From JBBDIO01 sp040880365 (GTDB taxonomy: Bacteria; Chloroflexota; Anaerolineae; Caldilineales; Caldilineaceae), in NCBI GenBank assembly GCA_040880365.1, contig JBBDIO010000243.1, positions 1 to 13,196 of the forward strand: a DNA stretch of 13,196 bases, given 5' to 3'. Under the pieces are notes generated by a model. It worked only from the letters and a program-made list of their open reading frames with translations, was not told the origin of the DNA and did not search any database. Position 1 is the first letter of the stretch. The number at the start of each line of letters is the position of its first letter. The position numbers and the translations under genes were made by a program. Below are positions 7,018-13,157 of the stretch, piece by piece.

Positions 7018-8604
7018 ATGCCCAGATTCATGTTTGACATTGTATATTGGCTTATCCGGCGACCGTCGCCACAGTTCGATTTTCGCGACAGGCGGCGATG
7101 GATGGCACACCGAATGCCGCGGCGAGGCTTTGCGCTGGTGAGCGGGATTGTGATGGCTCTGCTGCTGGGCGCATGTGACTTTTCTGCGCCTGCCACCCCG
7201 GCCACACCGCCGCCCACCGCCGCCGAAACGCCGGCAGCCAATGGCGAATCGCCCGGCGCAACACCAGACGCCGACGGCGAAAGTCGCCAGTTGGTGTTGT
7301 GGCTGCCCGAATTTTTCAATCCCGCCCAGGATACCAATGCGGGCGCAGTATTAGAGGGCGCGTTCTTTCAATTTGAACAGAACCACCCCGGCTTGTCGTT
7401 GGATGTGCAGATCAAACCCGCATATGGTCAGACGGGTACGCTGAATTATCTGCGCGCGGCCCAACGCGTGGCGCCCACCATCCTGCCCGACCTGGTGCTG
7501 GTGCATTCCAGCCAACTCTGGCAGATTGTCGACCTGGGAATCATCCCCGCGCTGGAAGCCCACGAACAGCCCGCGGCCGATCTCTATTTTCCCTTCAGCC
7601 TGGCAGCCGCCACCTATCGCGGCCAGATCTATGGGTTTCCCTATGCCGCCAATATCCTGCACGGCGTGATGCGCGATCCCGACTTTGCCATACCCGGCGC
7701 GGAACCCGCCGCAGAATCTGCCGCAGAATCCAGGGGAGACTCTAGCGGAGACTCCAGCGATGCCAGTAGCGAGCTGAATGGCGAATCTACCGCGGAATCC
7801 GCGACTGCGCTACCGCTATCCACCCCTGCCGGCACTCCGGCCGCCGATGTGACACCGCCCGCCGAAGCATCCGCCACCGACATCGCCCGCAATCTGCCCG
7901 CAACCTGGGATGATCTGCTGGCGAGCGAACTTGTCTATGCTTTTCCGGCGGGCGCAATCGAAGGTTCCCGGCTGGATTCCGCGGTCATGCACTATCTTGC
8001 CGCCGGGGGCACACTGGTCGAAGACGGGGCCGCCGTGGCCGATGCTGACGCCCTGGAAACCTACTTTGAATTTCTGGTCCTGGCGCGTCGCAACAATCTG
8101 GCGTCGTCGGAGTTGATCGGTTATGCCGACTACGAAAGCCTGTGGAATGCCTTTAGTCGCGGCACGGGCGACCTTGCGCTCATGTCTGCCCAAAATCTCT
8201 TGCTGGATCCCGAGAGTATGCGCTATATCTTTTTGCCGGTGCCCACCGCCCAGGGCGAGGCCGCGTCCATCGGCAATGTGTGGGCCTTTGCCGTGCTGAC
8301 CCGCGACGAAAACCGCCGCACATTGGCGCTGAAACTTATCAACTCGCTGCTCGACCCCGAAATCCAGGGCGCGTGGAGCCAGGCCTCGCTGCGCGTGCCC
8401 ACCCAACCCGGCGCATTGGAACGCTGGGGCGGACAAAGCGACTATATCGACTTTCTCCAGGCCCAAATGAACAATGCCCAGGCTGTGCCCGCGGGGCGGC
8501 CTTTTGCCGATTTTGCCCGCCGTCTGCATACCGCGCAGGCCGGTCTGCTACAAAATGAATTAACCGTGGACGAGGCGATTCTTAGCGTACGCGCCACCGA
8601 ATAG
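7018..8604 (+). CDS. ABC-type extracellular solute-binding lipoprotein with low-complexity insert
   Basis: The product (528 residues from the first ATG) resembles family 1 (sugar-type) solute-binding proteins, which deliver ligand to an ABC permease at the cell surface. A basic n-region, a hydrophobic segment and the lipobox LLLGAC place the lipidated cysteine at 53. A Pro/Ala/Thr/Glu linker (54-90) follows. The mature fold begins with LVLWLPEFF. Binding-protein landmarks include DLVLVHSSQLWQIVDLG, YGFPYAAN (205-211) and TWDDLL (296-301). Residues 228-290 form a Ser/Ala/Glu/Asp-rich insert with short repeats, at the point where an ordinary helix joins the two lobes. CAGGAA supports the start at 7018, but the signal peptide would then be 52 residues. 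The internal ATG at 7102, preceded by AGGCGG, gives a normal 24-residue signal peptide and may be the real start. No permease or ATPase gene is adjacent, so the ligand is unknown. Confidence 0.85.
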   Translation: MPRFMFDIVYWLIRRPSPQFDFRDRRRWMAHRMPRRGFALVSGIVMALLLGACDFSAPATPATPPPTAAETPAANGESPGATPDADGESRQLVLWLPEFFNPAQDTNAGAVLEGAFFQFEQNHPGLSLDVQIKPAYGQTGTLNYLRAAQRVAPTILPDLVLVHSSQLWQIVDLGIIPALEAHEQPAADLYFPFSLAAATYRGQIYGFPYAANILHGVMRDPDFAIPGAEPAAESAAESRGDSSGDSSDASSELNGESTAESATALPLSTPAGTPAADVTPPAEASATDIARNLPATWDDLLASELVYAFPAGAIEGSRLDSAVMHYLAAGGTLVEDGAAVADADALETYFEFLVLARRNNLASSELIGYADYESLWNAFSRGTGDLALMSAQNLLLDPESMRYIFLPVPTAQGEAASIGNVWAFAVLTRDENRRTLALKLINSLLDPEIQGAWSQASLRVPTQPGALERWGGQSDYIDFLQAQMNNAQAVPAGRPFADFARRLHTAQAGLLQNELTVDEAILSVRATE

Positions 8605-8660
8605 CCCACTATTCACAAAAAAACACAGCAAGAAACCACAGCGATAGCCGAAGCAAAACA

Positions 8661-8705
8661 AAAAGGGGAGAAGCAACCAATCGGCCCGGTTGCTTCTCCC
8701 CTTTT
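8661..8705. terminator. Bidirectional intrinsic terminator (18-bp perfect stem)
   Basis: Positions 8661-8678 pair perfectly with 8688-8705 around a 9-base loop. The stem begins with AAAA and ends with TTTT, so it reads as a terminator on both strands. It closes the plus-strand lipoprotein gene and the minus-strand rplL, which converge here. Confidence 0.9.
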
Positions 8706-8796
8706 AGCTATTTCTGTTACGCTGTCGGTCAATGGATCAAACAGGTGTCTATTTGCGGACGACCGCGTCCCAGAAGCACAGCAGAAACACAGCAGT

Positions 8797-9174
8797 CTAC
8801 TTGATATCGACTGCGGCGCCTTCTTCTTCCAGCTTGGCTTTCGCTTCCTGGGCGGCTTCCTTGGTGACAGCCGTCAAGAGCGTGGAAGGGGCGCTTTCCA
8901 CCACATCCTTGGCCTCTTTCAGGCCCAGGTTGGTCAGGGCGCGCACAACCTTAATCACGTTAATCTTCTTGGCGCCGGCTTCGGTCAGCACCACGTCGAA
9001 CTCGGTCTGTTCCTCGGCGGCTTCTGCAGCCGCTGCCGGACCACCCATCGCCGCCATGGCGACCGGGGCTGCGGCGCTGACGCCCCAGGAATCTTCCAAA
9101 ATCTTTACCAACTCGGCGGCTTCCAACAGGGTAAGCCCGTCCAACTGCTCTTTGATGGCTTGCAAATCGGCCAT
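8797..9174 (-). CDS. rplL: Ribosomal protein bL12 (L7/L12)
   Basis: bL12 is the multimeric stalk protein of the large subunit that recruits translation GTPases. The 125-residue length is normal. The N-terminal dimerisation helices (about 1-32, LDGLTLLEAAELVKILEDSW) are followed by an Ala/Gly/Pro-rich hinge (33-55) and the globular C-terminal domain (57-125), which contains KKINVIKVVRALTNLGLKEA and the KDVVESAP region. AGGAGG lies upstream of the ATG at 9172-9174. rplJ ends 31 bases upstream, so both share one transcript. rpoB, the usual next gene, is not downstream; a terminator is. Confidence 0.98.
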   Translation of the reverse strand: MADLQAIKEQLDGLTLLEAAELVKILEDSWGVSAAAPVAMAAMGGPAAAAEAAEEQTEFDVVLTEAGAKKINVIKVVRALTNLGLKEAKDVVESAPSTLLTAVTKEAAQEAKAKLEEEGAAVDIK

Positions 9175-9205
9175 ATTTTGTATTGCCTCCTGATATATAG
9201 ACTAA

Positions 9206-9736
9206 TTAAGCTTCTTGTTGTTGTTTTTCTACATGCGCATTGATCACGCGCACCAAACTGGATGTGGGTGCGGAGAGCATGCGTGCCAGGCTGCTGGCCG
9301 GGGCATTGATTGCGCCCAAAACCGAAGCCAGCGTCTCTTCTTTGGTGGGTAGATCGGCCAAAGATTCGGCGCGTTTCGCATCCAGAACGGTATCGCCCAA
9401 AATCGCGCCCTGAATTTCGCCAATGCGTTCCGCCTTGATCCAATCCATCAAAGCCGTAACGCCTTTGCCGATATCTTCGCCTACGAACGCAACGGCATTC
9501 GGTCCCGTCAACAATTCTTCGGGGCGAACATGTTCCGTCTGATCCAGTGCGATGCCAAAAATGCTGTTCTTAATGACAACATAGCTGGTCTGGGTCGGTT
9601 CCAACTTGGCACGCAACGAACGCAGGCGCGCTACCGACTTGCCGCGATAGTTCGTAAAAACAATCGCCGAAGCGGTGCCGATCTGTTCCTTGTACTCTTC
9701 CAGCAGTTGTTCTTTCTTCTTACGTGAAATCGCCAA
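9206..9736 (-). CDS. rplJ: Ribosomal protein uL10, TTG start
   Basis: uL10 anchors the bL12 stalk to 23S rRNA and, as the L10-L12 complex, represses its own operon in bacteria where this has been studied. The product is 176 residues and reads (M)AISRKKKEQLLEEYKEQ, the expected family N-terminus. It then shows TNYRGKSVARLRSLRAKL, the GPNAVAFVGED segment, and a C-terminal helix that binds bL12. The start is TTG at 9734-9736, eight bases after AGGAGG. Upstream in-frame starts would translate the terminator and Shine-Dalgarno. An ATG at 9741-9743 lies two bases after the same ribosome binding site but in another frame, and gives only seven codons (MSIGDFT). The transcript is preceded by a long structured leader. 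Confidence 0.95.
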   Translation of the reverse strand: MAISRKKKEQLLEEYKEQIGTASAIVFTNYRGKSVARLRSLRAKLEPTQTSYVVIKNSIFGIALDQTEHVRPEELLTGPNAVAFVGEDIGKGVTALMDWIKAERIGEIQGAILGDTVLDAKRAESLADLPTKEETLASVLGAINAPASSLARMLSAPTSSLVRVINAHVEKQQQEA

Positions 9737-10100
9737 TCGACATTCCTCCTTCCTTGAGAGAATAAAAAACGCCTTCTGCACAGACAGAAGACGCTGGGAT
9801 GGACAGGAACAAGCCAGACCTGTATACACGGGCCAACGGCATGAACAGAGTTCATGGTCGGGCCACGGCGATCAGGATGACATGCAAACCGGTCGGTGTC
9901 CTCGGCAGGCTGCGGCTAGCCGCGTTTCATGTACCCCTCTACGCCTATCTAATGCACCAGATAGGCGCATCTGATAGGCGCAGAGGAGACAACCTGCTGT
10001 CTTCAGTCACACTACAGTCGGCAGGCTCTTTTGGGGTGCAGATTGCTTGTGACAATCGTTGCCCGAAAAAGAGCGCCAAACTCGTATATTCAGTTGAACA
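9737..10100 (-). ncRNA. Long structured rplJ leader (L10-leader-like, autoregulatory candidate)
   Basis: The 475 bases between rplA and rplJ hold no gene; most of it is probably an untranslated leader of about 365 nt. Helices visible on the minus-strand RNA include 10067-10074 with 10025-10032 (8 bp), 9880-9889 with 9924-9932 (9 bp, one bulge), and a 7-bp hairpin at 9840-9856. The 3' strand at 9949-9936 can pair either with 9986-9973 (14 bp, one U-G) or, in part, with 9967-9959 (9 bp). The leader ends in an intrinsic terminator (9764-9793). This architecture and position match the known L10 leaders, where L10-L12 controls attenuation. I could not verify the conserved L10 contact nucleotides. 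Confidence 0.65.
9764..9793 (-). terminator. Intrinsic terminator (attenuator) in the rplJ leader
   Basis: On the minus strand CGTCTTCTG (9793-9785) pairs with CAGAAGGCG (9778-9770) as 9 bp with one G-U, around a 6-base loop, and six T follow immediately (9769-9764). It sits about 14 bases upstream of the rplJ Shine-Dalgarno, so it must be bypassed for rplJL expression and is a likely control point. Confidence 0.8.
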
Positions 10101-10106
10101 GGGCCT

Positions 10107-10134
10107 ACTATACTCGAAATTCAAGCCCCGACAA
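10107..10134 (-). promoter_or_regulatory. Candidate promoter of rplJL
   Basis: On the minus strand TTGTCG (10134-10129) and TATAGT (10112-10107) are separated by 16 bases. A start near 10100 would produce the structured leader. Readthrough from rplKA is also possible, because only a weak terminator-like hairpin (10169-10191) follows rplA. Confidence 0.4.
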
Positions 10135-10211
10135 AATCAACGATCAAACGACTGTACAAAACAATCTGCGGCGAATGTTCAGAAATCGCCGGCAAATCTG
10201 CGGGCTATCGC

Positions 10212-10931
10212 CTAAAAATCGTCGGCGCGCAGATCGCTGGCGGCCGGAATATCGACCTTCACGCCGGGACCCATCGTGCTGGTCAGCGTAATGCTGCGCA
10301 GATAGACTGCCTTCAGACCGCTGGGCTTGGCCGAGTTAATGGCCTCCATCAGCGCGCCAAAGTTTTTCATGAGCTTGTCTTTTTCAAAAGAAGCCTTGCC
10401 AATCGGCACATGGATATTCGAAGTCTTGTCGACGCGAAATTCCACACGCCCCAGGCGGGTTTCTTCGATGACGGCGGGCAGGTCTTCGGCGTTGACGATG
10501 GTGCCGGTCTTGGGGCTGGGCATCAGACCGCGCGGCCCCAGCACACGACCCAAACGACCCACGACACGCATCATATCGGGCGTAGCCAATACCACGTCGA
10601 AATCGGTCCAGCCTTTTTGAATCTGCTCGGCCAAATCGTCGGCGCCCACATGATCGGCGCCGGCTTCGCGCGCCAGAGCCTGACCATCGGGACCGGCAAA
10701 GACCAGAATGCTCACATCGCGGCCGGTGCCCGCAGGCAAAGTCACCACACCGCGCACTTGTTGCTCGGCATAGCGAGGATCGACACCCATGCGCATGTGC
10801 ACTTCGATAGTCTCGTCGAACTTGGCGGTTGCCAGCTCTTTGACCATGCGCACTGCATCATCAGGCTCGTATTGCGCAGTGCGATCCACTTGTTCGCGCG
10901 CACTGTTATAGCGTTTTCCGTGCTTTGCCAT
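10212..10931 (-). CDS. rplA: Ribosomal protein uL1
   Basis: uL1 forms the mobile L1 stalk near the E site and represses its own operon by binding an mRNA mimic of its rRNA site. The 239-residue length is normal. The family signature around GRLGRVLGPRGLMPSPKTGT is at about 128-147, and the N-terminal KHGKRYNSAREQVDRT and C-terminal SAKPSGLKAVYLRSITL segments also match the family. The ATG at 10929-10931 lies one base after the rplK stop, with GGAGGG inside the end of rplK, so translation of the two is probably coupled. Confidence 0.98.
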   Translation of the reverse strand: MAKHGKRYNSAREQVDRTAQYEPDDAVRMVKELATAKFDETIEVHMRMGVDPRYAEQQVRGVVTLPAGTGRDVSILVFAGPDGQALAREAGADHVGADDLAEQIQKGWTDFDVVLATPDMMRVVGRLGRVLGPRGLMPSPKTGTIVNAEDLPAVIEETRLGRVEFRVDKTSNIHVPIGKASFEKDKLMKNFGALMEAINSAKPSGLKAVYLRSITLTSTMGPGVKVDIPAASDLRADDF

Positions 10932-10932
10932 C

Positions 10933-11358
10933 CTAGCCCTCCACCGTCACGCCCATGCTGCGGGCAGTACCTTCGACCATAATCATCGCGCTCTCCACAC
11001 TCACACCGGTGAGGTCTTTGAGCTTGATTTCGGCAATCTCGCGCACCTGTGCCTTGGTAATCTTGCCCACCTTGGTCTTGTTCGGTTCGGCGCTCCCGCT
11101 GGGAATGCCGGCTGCCTTCTTGATCAGGTCACCGGCAGGCGGGGTCTTGGTGATAAAAGTGAAGGAACCATCGGTGAAGATGGAAATTTCAACCGGAATC
11201 ACCTGGCCCATGAGTGACTGGGTGCGGGCATTATACTCTTTGCAAAAACCCATGATGTTCACACCATGGGGGCCTAATGCAGTACCCACCGGCGGGGCCG
11301 GATTGGCCTTGCCCGCGCCTAACTGCAATTTGACCAAAGCCTTCATCTTCTTTGCCAT
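10933..11358 (-). CDS. rplK: Ribosomal protein uL11
   Basis: uL11 binds the GTPase-associated region of 23S rRNA at the base of the bL12 stalk. The 141 residues are the usual length. The N-terminal domain shows KLQLGAGKANPAPPVGTALG with its conserved prolines, followed by GVNIMGFCKEYNART. The C-terminal RNA-binding domain includes KTPPAGDLIKKAAG and the segment ending in GTARSMGVTVEG. AAGGAG lies six bases before the ATG at 11356-11358. A 221-base spacer separates it from nusG and contains tandem repeats and hairpins. Confidence 0.98.
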   Translation of the reverse strand: MAKKMKALVKLQLGAGKANPAPPVGTALGPHGVNIMGFCKEYNARTQSLMGQVIPVEISIFTDGSFTFITKTPPAGDLIKKAAGIPSGSAEPNKTKVGKITKAQVREIAEIKLKDLTGVSVESAMIMVEGTARSMGVTVEG

Positions 11359-11396
11359 GTTTTACTCCTTGTCAGGTCCTGGTAAGCGCCTGTGTC

Positions 11397-11423
11397 GGGT
11401 TGGCAGCCCGCCACGCGGCTCCC
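11397..11423 (-). promoter_or_regulatory. Possible L1-binding hairpin in the rplKA leader
   Basis: On the minus-strand RNA GGG-AGCC (11423-11417) pairs with GGCU (11408-11405) and CCC (11399-11397). This leaves an 8-base apical loop and a 5-base one-sided internal loop (GCCAA). Two short helices joined by an asymmetric loop is the form of known L1 targets, and the site is 39 bases upstream of rplK. The exact L1 contact bases were not confirmed. Confidence 0.35.
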
Positions 11424-11478
11424 AGATGTCTACGCCAATTCATTCCAAATACGCACAAACCATTTAATGTAACCAAAC

Positions 11479-11495
11479 AGCCTGAAAGGCAGGCT
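11479..11495 (-). terminator. Weak terminator-like hairpin after nusG
   Basis: AGCCTG (11479-11484) pairs with CAGGCT (11490-11495) around a 5-base loop. On the minus strand GTTTGGTT follows. The stem is short and the T-tract is interrupted, so partial termination or mRNA processing between nusG and rplK is as likely as full termination. Confidence 0.35.
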
Positions 11496-11498
11496 ATT

Positions 11499-11538
11499 TG
11501 AAAATTACCGTCTGAAAATTACCGTCTGAAAATTACCG
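11499..11538. repeat. Tandem 14-bp repeat, nearly three copies
   Basis: The unit TGAAAATTACCGTC occurs at 11499-11512 and 11513-11526 and as 12 bases at 11527-11538, without mismatch. It lies in the nusG-rplK spacer immediately upstream (in reading direction) of the hairpin at 11479-11495. Its role is unknown; it could be a protein-binding array or a slippage product. Confidence 0.85.
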
Positions 11539-11579
11539 GGTTGCATCAAACCAGCATATCATGCGCCAAGCATCATACA

Positions 11580-12326
11580 CTAGGCATCACGCACCAGTTG
11601 CAGGAAGTCCACTTCTACCGGCGTTTCCCGATTGAAGAAACTCACCAACACCTTGGCCTTGCCCTTGTCGGGGTAAATCTCATCCACTGTGCCGCTGAAT
11701 TCGGCAAACGGCCCGCTCATAATGCGCACATGTTCGCCCACCTGGAAGCTCACCTTGATCCGCGGCTCATCCGATTCGATGCGCTGCATAATCTTGTCGA
11801 CTTCTTCCTCGCGCAGCGGGGTGGGCTTGGTGCCCATGCCCACAAAGCCAGTGACTCCCGGCGTGTTGCGCACCACATACCAGCTATCTTCATCCATGAT
11901 CATATTGACCAGAATATAGCCCGGAAATACGCGCCGCTCGACTTCTTTGCGCGCGCCGTTGCGAATTTCGATTTCCGTTTCGGTAGGCACCACCACGTCC
12001 AGAATCCGGTCGGACATGTCCATAGATTCGGCACGGTGTTCGATATTCTTCTTGACCTTGTTTTCCATGCCCGAATAGCTGTGGATCACAAACCATTCGG
12101 CTTTCAGCTCTTCCTCTTCGGCGTCTTCCCCGTCCAAATCGCGGGCCAAATCACGGTCCAGCGCGGCCTGGTCGAAATTGTCATCCAGATCGTCGGCATC
12201 GGCTACCGCCGCGTCGCCGGCACTTTTCTGGGCCGCCGGTGGCGCGGCATCTTCCAAATCGAGATCGTCGATATCCAATTCATCGAAGTCTAATTCGTCG
12301 CCACGCTGCTTATCATCTTCCATCAT
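11580..12326 (-). CDS. nusG: Transcription factor NusG with hyperacidic N-terminal extension
   Basis: NusG binds RNA polymerase and modulates elongation, pausing and Rho-dependent termination. The 248-residue product contains the NGN domain at about 76-165 (EWFVIHSYSGMENKVKKNI, then VFPGYILVNM and TPGVTGFVG). The KOW domain follows at about 195-247 (VGEHVRIMSGPFAEFSGTV, ending FLQLVRDA). Before the NGN domain there are about 74 extra residues, of which 31 are Asp or Glu and only 5 are Lys or Arg, so the stretch should be disordered. Most NusG proteins are about 180 residues and start close to the NGN domain. The ATG at 12324-12326 follows AAGGGG by five bases. No other start with a clear ribosome binding site was seen within the extension. 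It lies between secE and rplK as in most bacteria. Confidence 0.96.
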   Translation of the reverse strand: MMEDDKQRGDELDFDELDIDDLDLEDAAPPAAQKSAGDAAVADADDLDDNFDQAALDRDLARDLDGEDAEEEELKAEWFVIHSYSGMENKVKKNIEHRAESMDMSDRILDVVVPTETEIEIRNGARKEVERRVFPGYILVNMIMDEDSWYVVRNTPGVTGFVGMGTKPTPLREEEVDKIMQRIESDEPRIKVSFQVGEHVRIMSGPFAEFSGTVDEIYPDKGKAKVLVSFFNRETPVEVDFLQLVRDA

Positions 12327-12586
12327 ACTTTCCCCTTCCCACGCCGTTGCAAATCCTGCCGCCGCTCCAAATCTTGCGCCGTTGCACCGCCGTCAGACAA
12401 TCCATCCGGTCCAACCGCTACACTCGGCTGTGTTCCGTCTCGCCAGTGGGCAATCAACTACGGCTCCACAGTACAGCGCGGTCAAACACCAGCCGACTTT
12501 TCTGCATAGACACGGCACGGTTCGCCCGGTTGCGAATTCTGCACAAAATGCGCAAAAACATACATCCTTTTAACGCGATGCTTACG
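12327..12586. other. secE-nusG intergenic region, no gene seen
   Basis: This 260-base spacer is unusually long for secE-nusG. I see no convincing ORF or terminator. A TTGACC on the minus strand has no good -10 partner. CGCCGTTGCA occurs twice (12342-12351 and 12377-12386) close to the nusG start, with no obvious meaning. Confidence 0.5.
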
Positions 12587-12808
12587 CTATAAAAGCTGAA
12601 AGAAGAATGCAATGATGAAGCCGAAGAAAGAATCGACACCGAAAAGCACAATTGCGGCGATTGTGGTCACCACCAGCACAATGCCGGTTAAGCGCAGACC
12701 CTCTTCGCGGGTAGGCCAGGTGACCTTGGCAATTTCGGCACGGGTATCTTTGAAATAACGAACCAAGCGATTTTCGCCTTTGGGTTTGACGGCGGCTGAG
12801 CGACTCAT
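12587..12808 (-). CDS. secE: Preprotein translocase subunit SecE
   Basis: SecE is the small essential partner of SecY in the protein-conducting channel of the cytoplasmic membrane. The 73-residue product has the single-membrane-span short form. A basic N-terminus is followed by the amphipathic helix with the conserved motif AEIAKVTWPTREE (24-36), then a hydrophobic segment at about 41-72. AGGTGA lies just before the ATG at 12806-12808. The gene follows tRNA-Trp and precedes nusG, the standard order. It has its own promoter downstream of the tRNA terminator. Confidence 0.95.
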   Translation of the reverse strand: MSRSAAVKPKGENRLVRYFKDTRAEIAKVTWPTREEGLRLTGIVLVVTTIAAIVLFGVDSFFGFIIAFFFQLL

Positions 12809-12915
12809 ATTTCACCTATATCTCTGGCGGTCGGCATATGTCGACAGACAAACGATGCCAACCCAACCCGCCACAGGCGGGCCATCAATCTCCAATAAAC
12901 CATTTATAACAACTC

Positions 12916-12926
12916 ATTATATACCA
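12916..12926 (-). promoter_or_regulatory. Promoter of secE-nusG
   Basis: On the minus strand TGGTATATAAT (12926-12916) contains a perfect TATAAT and a TG just upstream, in an AT-rich stretch between the tRNA terminator and secE. No good -35 is present. The leader of about 100 bases includes a CCCGCC/GGCGGG hairpin at 12867-12881. Confidence 0.55.
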
Positions 12927-12955
12927 TTTTGCGGATATAATGGCTTTTTTGCGGA

Positions 12956-12990
12956 AAATAGCCACCGGCTATAAGAGCCGGTGGCTATTT
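12956..12990. terminator. Intrinsic terminator after tRNA-Trp (15-bp perfect stem)
   Basis: Positions 12956-12970 pair perfectly with 12976-12990 around a 5-base loop. On the minus strand the stem ends in ATTTT. It begins three bases after the tRNA discriminator base, so it ends the tuf-tRNA transcript and separates it from secE. Confidence 0.85.
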
Positions 12991-12993
12991 AGG

Positions 12994-13067
<74 letters not shown>

Positions 13068-13074
13068 ATATGTT

Positions 13075-13152
13075 AAGGATGAAGGTGGAGGGTTGAAGGA
13101 TGAAGGGGGCCGTTGTCGCGCGCCCCAATCCTAACCTTCGACCTTCATCCTT
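13075..13152. repeat. Inverted and direct repeats in the tuf-tRNA-Trp spacer
   Basis: AAGGATGAAGGT (13075-13086) is perfectly inverted at 13141-13152 (ACCTTCATCCTT). An 11-base direct copy AAGGATGAAGG lies at 13096-13106. The right arm can therefore pair with either left copy, and the inner pairing is strengthened by a G-run (13105-13109) facing a C-run (13132-13135). This could be a weak tuf terminator or a processing structure before the tRNA. Confidence 0.7.
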
Positions 13153-13157
13153 TTCAA

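Noticed and set aside
8605..8796. Recurring ACACAGCA-like words on both sides of the terminator at 8661-8705
   Set aside because: Copies are short, imperfect and irregularly spaced; not a CRISPR array or clear repeat.
9787..10004. GAAGAC in the upstream rplJ leader is complementary to the terminator 5' arm (possible antiterminator)
   Set aside because: Only six bases pair with no extension; in about 300 nt this is expected by chance.
10169..10191. Hairpin CGGCGA/TCGCCG downstream of rplA as a terminator
   Set aside because: Six-bp stem, 11-base loop, and the T-rich stretch starts several bases late; too weak to list as a terminator.
11505..11530. ACCGTCTGAA in the tandem repeats resembles the Neisseria DNA uptake sequence core (GCCGTCTGAA)
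   Set aside because: The match is one base short, the flanking bases differ, and the gene content is not neisserial; chance or repeat-derived.
12867..12881. CCCGCC/GGCGGG hairpin in the secE leader as a terminator or attenuator
   Set aside because: No T-run follows on the minus strand and the loop is only three bases; kept as a note under the secE promoter.
12936..12941. Plus-strand TATAAT near the tRNA terminator
   Set aside because: No -35 partner, and no plus-strand gene follows; AT-rich spacer coincidence.
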